64,000 nucleotides of DNA, from the NCBI RefSeq assembly GCF_000017805.1, contig NC_009767.1, forward strand, positions 372,001 to 436,000. The letters run 5' to 3'. This DNA is from Roseiflexus castenholzii DSM 13941. Its GTDB lineage: Bacteria; Chloroflexota; Chloroflexia; Chloroflexales; Roseiflexaceae. Below are positions 31,948 to 41,082 of the stretch, piece by piece. The stretch's first letter is position 1. Every line of letters begins with the position of its first letter. The position numbers and the translations under genes are program-made. The notes beneath the pieces were generated by a model that did not search any database, was not told the DNA's origin, and was given only the letters and a program-made list of their open reading frames with translations.

Positions 31948-34415
31948 CCCTGGGTCGGGTCGATCAGCACGCGCTCGCTCCGCTCCTCGTTCTCGTCCGG
32001 CGCTTCGACGCACAGCGCTGCCACGCGGTCGTTCGATGTCAGGTTGACAATGGTCACACCCTGGGTATTGCGCCCGAACATCGAAATGCCGCTGGCTTCG
32101 GTGCGCATCACCATGCCACTCTCGGTGATGATGGTCAGGAGCGAGTTCTCGCGCACCACATGCGCAACGGCAACCTCGTCGCCGGGGCGGAGTCGGATCG
32201 TGATAACACCGCCGGTGGCGCGCCCTTTGAGCGGGTATTCTCCCAGATCGGTGCGCTTGCCATACCCATGCGCCGTCACCACCAGCAACGCCGCGTTCTC
32301 CTGCGCCAGGTCCATCGAGACCACCCGATCCCCCTCGGCGAGCGCAATACCGATCACACCGGTTGCCGGTCGTCCCATCGGGCGCACCTCCTCCTGGCGG
32401 AAGCGGATCGTCTGCCCGCGCGCGGTGGTGAGCAACACATCCTCGTGCCCCTGGGTCATCGCAACCCAGCCGAGTTCATCGCCCTCTTCGAGTCCGATGG
32501 CGATCAACCCATTGGAACGCACCTGACTGTACTCCCTGATCGATGTGCGCTTAATCTTGCCGCGCACTGTTGCCATAATCAGGTATTCCGCCTTCTCGAA
32601 GTCGGGCACTGCCAGCACTGATGTGACCTGTTCGCCGGGTTCGAGCGCAATCAGGTTGACGAGCGGCAAACCTTTGGCAGTGCGGCTGGCATCAGGCAGT
32701 TCGTGCGCCTTGATCTGATAGACCTTGCCGCGGTCGGTGAAGAAGAGGAGGTCGTCCATAGTGTTGGCGGCGAGAATATGGCGCACCACGTCCTGTTCGC
32801 GGGTCGTGGCGCCGCGGATGCCGCGTCCGCCGCGCCGCTGCGTTCGGTAGACATCGGGCGACTGGCGTTTGACATAGCCGCGGTCGGTGAGGGTGATCAG
32901 CACTTTGACATCCGGGATCAGATCGTCGTCACTCACCTCACCATTGGCTTCAGGGATGATGCGGGTACGGCGCGCATCGCCATACTTCGCCTTCAGATCG
33001 GCAAGGTCCTGTTTGATCAGGTGCAGAATCTTACGCGGGTTCGCCAGAATATCCTCGAGTTCGCCGATCAGTCGAATGACCTCGCGGTACTCCTCCTCGA
33101 TGCGCTGACGTTCGAGCGCCGCAAGCCGACCCAGTTGCATCTCCAGGATCGCGTTCGCCTGCGCTTCACTGAGGGCAAACCCGTTCATCAAGTTCGCGCG
33201 CGCATTGTCGCGTGAGCGTGAATTGCGAATGGTCGTAATCACTGCATCGAGATGGTCGAGCGCAATCTTGAGACCTTCGAGGATATGGGCGCGCGCCCGC
33301 GCCTTGTCGAGGTCGAATTCAGTACGGCGGCGGATGACCTCGCGGCGATGGTCGATGTACTCCTGAAGCATGCGCTTAAGCGTCAGCAGCCGCGGCTGTC
33401 GCCCACCCTCGACGAGCGCCAGCATATTAACACCAAACGTCGTCTGCATTTGCGTGTGCTTATAGAGCGCATTCAGCACCTTCTTCGGTTGCGCGTCCTG
33501 CTTCAAAATAATGACCAGTCGCATCCCGCTGCGGTCGGACTCGTCGCGCACGTCGCGGATACCCTCGATCTTGCGGTCGCGCGCCAGTTCAGCGATACGC
33601 TCTTGCAGGCGGGCCTTGTTGACCTGGTAGGGAAGTTCGGTTACGACAATATGGAATGCGCCACGCGCCGCTTCTTCAATGTGCGCTTTTGCCCGAATAA
33701 TGATGTGACCGCGCCCGGTGCTATAGGCGTTCATGATCCCTTCCGTACCGAGGATCATGCCAGCAGTTGGAAAATCGGGACCGGGCAAAATTTTCACCAG
33801 ATCTTCAACCGTGGCGTCGGGGTTATCGATCAGGTGGGTGATCGCATCACAGACCTCGCTCAAATTGTGGGGCGGGATGTTCGTTGCCATACCGACGGCG
33901 ATGCCAGCCGCGCCGTTGAGCAGCAGGTTGGGGATGCGCGCCGGCAATACAACCGGCTCGCGGTACTGACCGTCGAAGTTGTCGCGAAAATCAACGGTGT
34001 TCTTTTCGATGTCGGCGAGCATTTCTTCGGCGATCGGCGTGAGGCGTGCTTCGGTGTAGCGCATCGCCGCCGGCGGGTCGCCATCGACGCTGCCGAAGTT
34101 GCCCTGCCCTTCGACAAGCGGGTAGCGCATATTCCAGGGTTGCGCCAGGCGCACCAGCGCATCATAGACAGCGCTATCGCCGTGGGGATGCATTTTGCCC
34201 AGGATTTCGCCAACAATACGGGCGCATTTCTTGAAGGGCTGATTCGCCCGGATGCCCATATCCCACATCCCATACAGAATGCGCGTCTGCACCGGTTTCA
34301 ATCCGTCACGGGCATCGGGAAGCGCACGCGAGACGATGACGCTCATTGCGTAATCGAGGTAGGCGCTGCGCATTTCTTCGGTAATGTTGCGCGTTCGGAC
34401 GATCCCGATTTCCAT
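31944..34415 (-). CDS. gyrA: DNA gyrase subunit A
   Basis: An 823-residue type IIA topoisomerase subunit that breaks and rejoins DNA for negative supercoiling with GyrB. The active-site tyrosine is in PPAAMRYTEARL (Tyr120). The quinolone-determining segment HPHGDSAVYDALVRL keeps Ser81 and Asp85 at the positions where resistance substitutions occur. The C-terminal wheel contains the GyrA box QRRGGRGI, which distinguishes GyrA from ParC. ATG 34415 has CAGGAG upstream. The stop codon lies inside a 37-bp duplicated segment shared with the convergent DUF5131 gene. No gyrB is in the window. Confidence 0.97.
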   Translation of the reverse strand: MEIGIVRTRNITEEMRSAYLDYAMSVIVSRALPDARDGLKPVQTRILYGMWDMGIRANQPFKKCARIVGEILGKMHPHGDSAVYDALVRLAQPWNMRYPLVEGQGNFGSVDGDPPAAMRYTEARLTPIAEEMLADIEKNTVDFRDNFDGQYREPVVLPARIPNLLLNGAAGIAVGMATNIPPHNLSEVCDAITHLIDNPDATVEDLVKILPGPDFPTAGMILGTEGIMNAYSTGRGHIIIRAKAHIEEAARGAFHIVVTELPYQVNKARLQERIAELARDRKIEGIRDVRDESDRSGMRLVIILKQDAQPKKVLNALYKHTQMQTTFGVNMLALVEGGRQPRLLTLKRMLQEYIDHRREVIRRRTEFDLDKARARAHILEGLKIALDHLDAVITTIRNSRSRDNARANLMNGFALSEAQANAILEMQLGRLAALERQRIEEEYREVIRLIGELEDILANPRKILHLIKQDLADLKAKYGDARRTRIIPEANGEVSDDDLIPDVKVLITLTDRGYVKRQSPDVYRTQRRGGRGIRGATTREQDVVRHILAANTMDDLLFFTDRGKVYQIKAHELPDASRTAKGLPLVNLIALEPGEQVTSVLAVPDFEKAEYLIMATVRGKIKRTSIREYSQVRSNGLIAIGLEEGDELGWVAMTQGHEDVLLTTARGQTIRFRQEEVRPMGRPATGVIGIALAEGDRVVSMDLAQENAALLVVTAHGYGKRTDLGEYPLKGRATGGVITIRLRPGDEVAVAHVVRENSLLTIITESGMVMRTEASGISMFGRNTQGVTIVNLTSNDRVAALCVEAPDENEERSERVLIDPTQG

Positions 34416-34489
34416 ACGATCTCCTGAACATGATCAACGGCGGCATGAAAGCCGCCGGGTGCCGCCCTGCCTGCGTATCTGCTCTGTAC

Positions 34490-34518
34490 AGTATACCGCT
34501 CAGTCGCGGTTTTGTCCA
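34490..34518 (-). promoter_or_regulatory. Sigma-70 promoter of gyrA
   Basis: On the minus strand TGGACA (34518-34513) and TATACT (34495-34490) are 17 bp apart. The leader contains a GGCGGC-ATGAAA-GCCGCC hairpin (plus-strand 34440-34457) shortly before the gyrA ribosome binding site. Confidence 0.72.
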
Positions 34519-34537
34519 GGATTTTCGAACTTTTATT

Positions 34538-35269
34538 CTATCCCTCGGCGGCGCGCACCCCACGCACCGCCACCGGTCCAAACCCCAGATAGTCGCACGA
34601 GGTCAACTGATAGTACACGCCATCGACCACCCCTTGCGTCGCGGTCGCCCAATCTTCGGGACGGTGCAGGTGCCCGTAGACACAGGCGGATGCTTTTGCG
34701 GCGGCGATCCGACGCGCAAATTCAGTCGGACGGCGTGCCGCAAACGGTGGGAAGTGGATCATGACCACGATCGGACGTTTGCCTTCCGCAAGGCGTTGCG
34801 CCTCCGCCAGCGCCCGGTCGAGGCGCGCCAGTTCACGTTCGTAGTATGGTCGATCCGCCGACTCCTGGAAGCCGGGGGTTTCCGGCGCATTCCAACCGCG
34901 CGTGGCGCAGACGACCACATCACCGAGGTCGATGGCGCTTGCTTCGAGAATGTCGATGCCCGGCGGCATTGATCGACGCACGCGGTTGGTTCGTTCGGAA
35001 CTCCACCAGTAATCGTGGTTGCCGCGAGAGATGATCTTTCGCCCCGGCAGCGCCGCGATCCATTCCAGATCGACGAGTGCATCCTGCAATTTCATTGCCC
35101 ACGAGGTGTCGCCCGCCAGTAGTACGATGTCGTCGGGTTTGACGCGCGCGCGCCAGGCGGCAGCGATACGATCCGGGTGGTTCTTCCAGCGACTGCCGAA
35201 AATATCCATCGGCTTGGGCCGGGCAAAGGAGAGGTGCAGGTCTGAGATGCTCCACAACATGCCGCGCAT
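34538..35269 (-). CDS. Calcineurin-like metallophosphoesterase
   Basis: A 243-residue enzyme with the complete metal motif series: ISDLHLSF, LLAGDTSWA, ISRGNHDYWW, MIHFPP and VYGHLHRP. Such proteins hydrolyse phosphodiesters or phosphomonoesters with two metal ions; the substrate is unknown. ATG 35269 (MRGMLWSISDLHL) gives the family N-terminus, and the frame's extension to 35368 overlaps the CysH gene and is rejected. It lies 28 bp downstream of cysH on the same strand and ends about 20 bp from the gyrA promoter region. Confidence 0.9.
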   Translation of the reverse strand: MRGMLWSISDLHLSFARPKPMDIFGSRWKNHPDRIAAAWRARVKPDDIVLLAGDTSWAMKLQDALVDLEWIAALPGRKIISRGNHDYWWSSERTNRVRRSMPPGIDILEASAIDLGDVVVCATRGWNAPETPGFQESADRPYYERELARLDRALAEAQRLAEGKRPIVVMIHFPPFAARRPTEFARRIAAAKASACVYGHLHRPEDWATATQGVVDGVYYQLTSCDYLGFGPVAVRGVRAAEG

Positions 35270-35297
35270 GGTACCAGACCTGCGAGCGCCTGCCAAA

Positions 35298-36014
35298 TCA
35301 TGGCGTGTGCAGGCCGCATTCGGTCTTGGCAAACCCGACCCAGCGCCCGGCGCGCGGATCGCTCGCATCGGCGGGACGGGTGCAGGGGAGACACCCGATG
35401 CTCGGATACCCCCGGTCGAGCAGCGGATTATACGGCACCTGATGATGATGGATATATGCCCAGACCTGCCGGTCGGTCCAGAAGGCGAGAGGGCTGATCT
35501 TCACCAGGTTATAGCGCGTGTTCCATTCCAGGAGGTCGATGGTTGCGCGTGTGTCCGACTGATCGCGACGGATTCCGCTGATCCAGGCGTCATAGGTGCG
35601 CAATGTCTCAGCGAGCGGCGCCACTTTGCGCACCTGGCAGCAACGATCCGGATCACGCGCATAGAGCTGTGGTCCTTCCTGGCGATCCTGCTCTTCGACC
35701 GACAGAACAGGGCGACGCCGGCGGATCGGGATGCCGTAGCGACGCTCGGCGATAGCGACCAGTTCGTAGGTTTCGGGAAAGAGAAGATCGGTGTCCAGAA
35801 AAACAACCGGAATGTCCAGGTTCAAGCGGGCGACCATGTCGAGCAGCACCATCCCCGACGGACCGCTGAAACTGCACGTTAATGCGACGCGGGGGCAAAA
35901 CATGTGCGCTGCCCAGGTCAGCAACGCTTCGGGCGGTTGGGTCTCGAATTGTTCGTTCAATCGTTGCAGTTCTTCCGGCGACCACGACGACATGCGTTCG
36001 AAGTCGTTCTCCAT
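35298..36014 (-). CDS. cysH: Phosphoadenylyl/adenylyl-sulfate reductase (CysH)
   Basis: A 238-residue reductase converting APS (or PAPS) to sulfite. Cys-Cys at 125-126, the pair C208-x2-C211 in SIGCLPCTRP, and the catalytic ECGLH at the C-terminus are all present. The four cluster cysteines indicate the [4Fe-4S] APS-reductase type rather than the cluster-free PAPS enzyme. TCSFSGPSGMVLLDM and FLDTDLLFPETY are the nucleotide-binding segments. GGAGG precedes ATG 36014. With the sulfur block at 7-20 kb it implies assimilation of sulfate, although no other sulfate-activation gene is in the window. Confidence 0.94.
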   Translation of the reverse strand: MENDFERMSSWSPEELQRLNEQFETQPPEALLTWAAHMFCPRVALTCSFSGPSGMVLLDMVARLNLDIPVVFLDTDLLFPETYELVAIAERRYGIPIRRRRPVLSVEEQDRQEGPQLYARDPDRCCQVRKVAPLAETLRTYDAWISGIRRDQSDTRATIDLLEWNTRYNLVKISPLAFWTDRQVWAYIHHHQVPYNPLLDRGYPSIGCLPCTRPADASDPRAGRWVGFAKTECGLHTP

Positions 36015-36325
36015 ACGGTGTGCCTCCGAGAACCGAGAACTAGAGGGTAGGGGTTAAGGGTTAGAGATGTTCACCCTTCAACCTTTCCCCTTTCCCACCT
36101 GCTCACTTTGCACCTTCGATTCTGCAACCTTTGCTCATTTGCGCGTTTGTATGATTGACCACCTTCAACACCGGCGCTCGTCGTCCCTGTAGGCGCGCCA
36201 GCGCCGCGCCCCTACTTGCTAACCCGCAACCTTTGCGTCTTTGTGTGACAAAAACGTTCGACGTTCAGCCATACTGTCGCACGGGCATCGCGGTGCGACG
36301 CCCGCAACCGTTGCCGTAACGGGCG
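36015..36325. other. Intergenic region with dispersed repeat words
   Basis: No gene. It contains CGCAACCTTTGCGTCTTTGT (36225-36244), nearly the inverse of 18807-18826, and GAGAACCGAGAACTAGAG near 36027, the inverse of the GGTTCTCAGTTCTT words at 18.9 and 23.7 kb. These shared words indicate a dispersed intergenic repeat family. Confidence 0.5.
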
Positions 36326-37756
36326 TCACACCAGCCGTGCACCGTAGCGGTGCGGTGCAACGCCGCTACGGATGATCCCTTGCCTCTTACCCCTCTCGCC
36401 TCTCGCCTCTCCCCTCTCCCCTCTCGCCTCGCTGAGATACTGTTGAATGGCGATAAACGCCGGACGCGGACTGCCATCGGCATTGAGAATGGCGAACGAC
36501 GCCTGTTCGTGCAGCGGTTGACCACTACGCGCGAGCAGGATGGCAAAGTTCAGGTTCCACAGAAACATCGCCTCGACCCATGGGTACTGCTCTTCTGTCA
36601 ACCGCATCGCACCAACAATGTATTCCGCCTGTTGTTCGAATGATACCTGATTTCCATACTCGAACCCCGGCGTTGTGTTGCGCGTCGCCCAACCAAATTC
36701 GGTGATCCAGATCGGAATGTCTTGCAGACCATGCGCGACCATCACGCGGCGCACATTCTCGACGTGGCGGAAATAAAACGTGGGATGGTCAGTCCAACCG
36801 CGCGCCGTGCTCGGATTAATGGGCCAGAGAGTGTCCGGCGGGTTCGCCGCGCCGCCAGGATGCACTGCCTGCGCATCCATACAGTCCCGAATCATACCTT
36901 CTCGATATGTGTACATTGCTGAATAGTACGCTCTATCGTCCACCGCCATTCGCGCATCAGTGATGCCGGTCGAGGATGGGGCGCCCGCCAGCGCGACAAT
37001 CGACGGATCGCGCGCTTTGATACGCGGATAGGTGGAGCAGAGCAGTTCAACATACCGTCCAGCATCTTCGATGGTGACGCGCCCGCCGTTTTCATGCGCC
37101 AGATTTTGTTCGTTCCAGATTTCGATGGCGTGAATCTTGCCGGGAAACTGCTGCACCAGCGCATTGACGAAATCCCCCAGGCGCGTCGGGTCGTCCGGCA
37201 TGCCATAGGTTCCACGCGAGTAGAACGCCGGCGCGCGCACAATCGTGATAAGCAGGCGAAGTCCAGCATCATTGACGGCATCAACGACGGCGGGCAGTTC
37301 ACCCCAGGCGTAGCGTCCTGGCGAACCTTCCAGGTCTTTCCAATGAATCTGCTGACGAATCCAGGCGAAACCCGCCTCTCTGGCGCGTTGCAGCGGCAAT
37401 CGGCGCGACGTGTAGAACAGGTGCGCCGCTACGCCGAATTGAAGCGGAGTGGCGCGAACCGGCGTTGGATTCGCAGTCGGGATCTGTGAAGGCGTTGGCG
37501 TGGCGGCGACCGTTGGCGGCGAAGTGGCAGTCGGGCTCTGCAAAGGCGTTGGCGTGGCGGCGACCGTTGGCGGCGAAGTGGCAGTCGGGCTCTGCAAAGG
37601 CGTTGGCGTGGCGGCGACCGTTGGCGGCGGAGTCGCAGTCGGAAGTGGGGAGAGGAGAGCAGGAGATGGGGTCATGACAGTCGGCGCCACAGCAATCGGT
37701 GTCGCACCACATGACACGAGCAGCGCCGCGATCAGGATCCACCAAACAACGTGCAT
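36326..37756 (-). CDS. Lipoprotein glycoside hydrolase-like protein with Pro/Thr repeat linker
   Basis: A 476-residue exported protein. A lipoprotein signal ends in LLVSCGAT (lipobox Cys at residue 16). Residues about 30-100 are a Pro/Thr/Ala linker with an 18-residue motif (SPPTVAATPTPLQSPTAT) repeated from 54-bp DNA repeats. Residues 105-445 form a TIM-barrel hydrolase: acid/base Glu in EIWNEQN and nucleophile Glu in WITEFGWATRN match clan GH-A families (GH5/GH39-like). The last ~25 residues (EARGERGEARGERGKRQG) come from translation of a heptamer tract and are probably not conserved. Substrate unknown; likely a cell-surface polysaccharide. Confidence 0.82.
   Translation of the reverse strand: MHVVWWILIAALLVSCGATPIAVAPTVMTPSPALLSPLPTATPPPTVAATPTPLQSPTATSPPTVAATPTPLQSPTATSPPTVAATPTPSQIPTANPTPVRATPLQFGVAAHLFYTSRRLPLQRAREAGFAWIRQQIHWKDLEGSPGRYAWGELPAVVDAVNDAGLRLLITIVRAPAFYSRGTYGMPDDPTRLGDFVNALVQQFPGKIHAIEIWNEQNLAHENGGRVTIEDAGRYVELLCSTYPRIKARDPSIVALAGAPSSTGITDARMAVDDRAYYSAMYTYREGMIRDCMDAQAVHPGGAANPPDTLWPINPSTARGWTDHPTFYFRHVENVRRVMVAHGLQDIPIWITEFGWATRNTTPGFEYGNQVSFEQQAEYIVGAMRLTEEQYPWVEAMFLWNLNFAILLARSGQPLHEQASFAILNADGSPRPAFIAIQQYLSEARGERGEARGERGKRQGIIRSGVAPHRYGARLV
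36394..36432. repeat. Heptamer tandem tract inside the 3' end of the glycosidase gene
   Basis: CTCTCGC and CTCTCCC units in period 7 lie within the open frame and are translated as a seven-residue repeat (EARGERG). The tract belongs to the same class as those at 43.5-44.2 kb. Confidence 0.7.
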
Positions 37757-37768
37757 GGTTGCGCGTGC

Positions 37769-38287
37769 TCAGTACTGTAGCATCGAAAAGAAAGAATAGT
37801 TTGCCAGGCGTTCACGCCCCTTAAGAAGGGTCAGTTCGATCAGGCACGCGACCTCTTCAACGACCGCGCCGGCTGTTTCGACCAGCTGGCATGCCGCAGC
37901 AACTGTTCCACCGGTGGCGAGCACATCATCAATGACGACGACGCGCGCACCGGGGTCCAGAGCATCGCGGTGCATCTCGAGTTTGTTCGAGCCATATTCC
38001 AGATCATACTCGACCGCAAATGTCTCCCATGGCAGTTTACCCGGCTTGCGGATCGGCACCAATCCGATGCCAAGACGGTAGGCAAGCGGTGCGCTAAAGA
38101 TGAACCCGCGCGATTCGACTCCGACGACCGCATCGAGTGATCGCCCTTCATAGCGCGCAGCAAGCGTGTCGATCACCTGTTTGAAGGCGGCGCCATGCTG
38201 CAACAGCGGAGTTATATCTTTGAACTGAATGCCGGGAACAGGGAAATCTGGAACATTGCGGATCAAATCAGTCAGGTTAATAGTCAT
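37769..38287 (-). CDS. apt: Adenine phosphoribosyltransferase
   Basis: A 172-residue salvage enzyme making AMP from adenine and PRPP. The PRPP loop is VVVIDDVLATGGT (Asp-Asp, Ala-Thr-Gly-Gly-Thr), and VGVESRGFIFSAPLAYRLGI and PIRKPGKLPW are the family blocks. IRNVPDFPVPGIQFKDITPL is the typical N-terminus. Length is normal. It lies 12 bp upstream of the glycosidase gene on the same strand, but functional linkage between the two is not evident. Confidence 0.97.
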   Translation of the reverse strand: MTINLTDLIRNVPDFPVPGIQFKDITPLLQHGAAFKQVIDTLAARYEGRSLDAVVGVESRGFIFSAPLAYRLGIGLVPIRKPGKLPWETFAVEYDLEYGSNKLEMHRDALDPGARVVVIDDVLATGGTVAAACQLVETAGAVVEEVACLIELTLLKGRERLANYSFFSMLQY

Positions 38288-38503
38288 CCGTAACCTCCGT
38301 AGAACCAGGAATCGAGAACTGAGAGCCGAAGGTCAGGGGAGCGAGGGCAAGGGGATTAGGGAGGAGGGGTTAGCGGAACACACCATCACCCGCAACCCAC
38401 ACTCTTCGCGCCCCTCACCTCATACCCAAGACCCCTGAAATCGGGACGGGTTGGTCAAAATCTCAAGGGTCGCAGACATTCCATGTGCAATTTCCAACCC
38501 CTC

Positions 38504-38653
38504 ATACCAATGACCTGTGAACATCGGGCATGGTCACCCCGAGCAGCGCGAGGGGTCGTGCGCGACCCGCTCAGATTCCTCGCTGAGTTTACCCTGAGCG
38601 AAGCGAAGGGCTCGGAATGACACGCATGCGGCGTCTTCAATCGTCATTGGTAT
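38504..38653 (+). repeat. Inverted-repeat element, copy 5
   Basis: ATACCAATGACCTGTGAACA at the left and ATCGTCATTGGTAT at the right form the terminal inverted repeat. The core (GGTCACCCCGAGCAGCGCGA) is standard, but it contains an insertion TTTACCCTGAGCGAAGCGAA shared with copy 6. The rest of the gap 38288-38673 contains purine-rich heptamer-like words near 38300-38350 and no gene. Confidence 0.82.
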
Positions 38654-38673
38654 CACGCCTCTCGCCGCGCGCC

Positions 38674-39510
38674 TCACGCCTCGAGAATACAATTATCGAT
38701 CAGGCGCGTCGTTCCGATGCGCACGGCAAGGGATGCCAGGGCGCGGGAGGTCACGCGATCCAACTCATGAAGGTCGTCCAGATCAGCGATACTGACATAA
38801 TCGGGATGCGCCAGCGGCTCAGCGTCAATGACCGCGCGCATGGCTGCGCGGAGCGCATCGCCGTTACGTTCACCGGCGCGAAAGCGCTCCTGGACCGCCT
38901 GCAACGCACGAAACAGCACCGTCGCTGCACGGCGCTCCTTCGGATTCAGATAGACGTTGCGGCTACTCATCGCCAGACCATCCGGTTCGCGCACAATCGG
39001 GCAGACGATAATCTCCACCGGCAGGTTCAGGTCGAGGGTCATACGACGGATCACAAGCGTTTGCTGTGCATCTTTCTGCCCGAAGTAGGCACGGTGCGGC
39101 GTCGTGATATTGAACAGTTTACACACGACCGTGGCGACGCCACGAAAATGACCGGGACGCGCTGCACCTTCCAGCGGCGCCGCGATTGGACCGACGTCGA
39201 CGAACGTACCAAACCCTGGGGGATACATTTCAGCAACATTCGGCGCAAAGACGACATCGATCTTCTCGGCTTCGAGGAGCGCCAGGTCGCGCGGCAGGTC
39301 GCGCGGGTAGCGTGACAGGTCTTCCGAAGGACCGAACTGTGTCGGATTGACGAAGATCGTTACGATAACGTGATCGTTCTCGGCGCGGGCGCGGCGTACC
39401 AGTGAGAGATGCCCCTCGTGCAGATACCCCATCGTCGGTACAAGACCCACGGCGCCATGCATGGCGGCGCGCGCCGCACGGAACTCACCAATCGTAGCAA
39501 TCACGCGCAT
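38674..39510 (-). CDS. panC: Pantothenate synthetase
   Basis: A 278-residue ligase joining pantoate and beta-alanine with ATP. VPTMGYLHEGHLSLVRRA holds the HIGH-like nucleotide motif, FVNPTQFGPSEDLSRYPR the pantoate site, YFGQKDAQQTLVIRRM and SSRNVYLNPKERR (KMSKS-like) complete the active site. Length is typical. It lies 6 bp downstream of panB on the same strand, so both are probably co-transcribed for coenzyme A synthesis. panD is not in the window. Confidence 0.97.
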   Translation of the reverse strand: MRVIATIGEFRAARAAMHGAVGLVPTMGYLHEGHLSLVRRARAENDHVIVTIFVNPTQFGPSEDLSRYPRDLPRDLALLEAEKIDVVFAPNVAEMYPPGFGTFVDVGPIAAPLEGAARPGHFRGVATVVCKLFNITTPHRAYFGQKDAQQTLVIRRMTLDLNLPVEIIVCPIVREPDGLAMSSRNVYLNPKERRAATVLFRALQAVQERFRAGERNGDALRAAMRAVIDAEPLAHPDYVSIADLDDLHELDRVTSRALASLAVRIGTTRLIDNCILEA

Positions 39511-39516
39511 AGCAAT

Positions 39517-40353
39517 TTACGACAATCCTTCCAGCGCCTCTCGCAACACAGTCTCATCCATTCGGCTGCTGTGTTCATCGGCGGGGAAACTGCGTTCGCC
39601 GACAGCGGCGATGTATGCCGCAGCGGCGTTGCGGATGATCGGCGCCAGGTCCGCGAAGCGGCGCGCGTGACGCGGCTTGAAATCGTCACGCAACCCGAGC
39701 ATATCGGTGGACACCTGCACCTGCCCGTCGCAGTGCGGACCGGCGCCGATACCGATTGTCGGAATGCGCAGGCGTTCGGTGATCGCAGCGGCAAGCGGCG
39801 CCGGAACCAATTCGAGCACCAGCGCAAACGCACCCGCCGACTCAAGCGCCAGGGCATCCTCGATAAGGCGGCGCGCAGCAGCAACAGAACGTCCCTGCAC
39901 CCGCACTTTTCCGAAGACATGCGCCGATTGCGGCGTATACCCCAGATGCCCCATCACCGGAACGCCGCATTCGACCAGGCGACGGACGATGGGGGTCATT
40001 GCCTGCCCACCTTCGAGTTTCACCGCCTGCGCGCCCCCTTCCTGCATCAACCGGCGCGCTGCAACGACCGCCATCTCCAGCGTGGCATAGGTCAGAAAGG
40101 GCATATCGGCGACAATCAGCGCCGACTGCGCACCGCGCGCTACGGCAGCCGTATGGCGCACCATGTCGTCGATAGTCACGGGAATGGTCGAACCGAAGCC
40201 AAGCACATTATCGCCGAGCGAGTCGCCGACCAGCAACATTGGAACGCCGGCAGCATCGAACAACGCGGCAGTAACGGCATCGTAGGCAGTCAGCATCGCA
40301 ATCGGCTCGCCGCGCACCTTCATCTGCTGAATGTCAGTAATCGTTTTTCGCAT
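39517..40353 (-). CDS. panB: Ketopantoate hydroxymethyltransferase
   Basis: A 278-residue TIM-barrel enzyme adding a hydroxymethyl group to ketoisovalerate in pantothenate synthesis. Metal and substrate residues lie in [36 protein letters not shown] and [15 protein letters not shown] 40353 ([12 protein letters not shown]) gives the family N-terminus; the frame continues upstream to 40395 without support. It overlaps no neighbour and precedes panC. A 760-codon open frame on the opposite strand across panC-panB is a shadow of these genes. Confidence 0.97.
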
Positions 40354-40428
40354 AGCGCAACAGAAAAAAGCGGCGAGGAGGGATCGCCGATCCAACCTCG
40401 CCGGTCATACCTGGGCAAAAATGAGCAC

Positions 40429-40797
40429 CTACACCAGACTCAACAACTCATTCGCGGTGCGCTTCATCTCAAGAAAGACGAGGCCAAGTTTTGCCCTGCT
40501 GGCGGCGAGCGCGGTCAGCACCGCCTCATCTCCAATCGATACCAGCACGACATACCCTTCTTCACCACGGACGAACACCTGATCGAGCTGCCCGCGCTTC
40601 AGTTCGTTTGCGATCCGCTCTCCAAGCGACAACATAGCGGCGCTCATCGCGGAGACGCGATCCTCTTCTACATCAGCCGGCAGCGCCGAGGCCATGATCA
40701 GGACGTCTACACTCACGACAGCAGACGCCTCAATGTCGGGCGTGTTCATCTGCAAGGCCTTGAGATGCCGAACCATCTCCTCGGTTCTGCTAGCCAT
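40429..40797 (-). CDS. Roadblock/LC7 domain protein
   Basis: A 122-residue single-domain protein. The Roadblock pattern is clear: DIEASAVVSVDVLIMASALP (first strand hairpin), SAMSAAMLSLGERIANELKR (central helix), and VFVRGEEGYVVLVSIGDEAV (core sheet). These proteins commonly act with small GTPases or kinases to control polarity or signalling; no GTPase is adjacent. GGAGGACC precedes ATG 40797. It is followed upstream (on the same strand) by a receptor kinase, with its own promoter at 40912-40940. Confidence 0.9.
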   Translation of the reverse strand: MASRTEEMVRHLKALQMNTPDIEASAVVSVDVLIMASALPADVEEDRVSAMSAAMLSLGERIANELKRGQLDQVFVRGEEGYVVLVSIGDEAVLTALAASRAKLGLVFLEMKRTANELLSLV

Positions 40798-40911
40798 TCA
40801 GGTCCTCCTCAGGACATTGGAATGAACGAAAGCTGGTTCTCTATCCTTGCGCGCGGGCAATGCTGCGTTGCACTACTCACGACAGACGCCCGTATGGTGC
40901 AAGTCGCTGAT

Positions 40912-40940
40912 ATTCTACTACACTTTTTGACAGAGAGCAA
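40912..40940 (-). promoter_or_regulatory. Sigma-70 promoter candidate for the Roadblock gene
   Basis: On the minus strand TTGCTC (40940-40935) and TAGAAT (40917-40912) are 17 bp apart, about 115 nt before the Roadblock start and downstream of the kinase stop. Confidence 0.55.
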
Positions 40941-41082
40941 CTGGCAATCACGGGTTCTATCAAGAATCTGCGCATGCATTGGCAGAAACAAGACCACACC
41001 GGCACGCGCGCCTTTTCGTGAGACCATACCCGTTATCTGCAGCTATACCCTCGACCGGAACGATCTCAACGTCTCGAAACGA

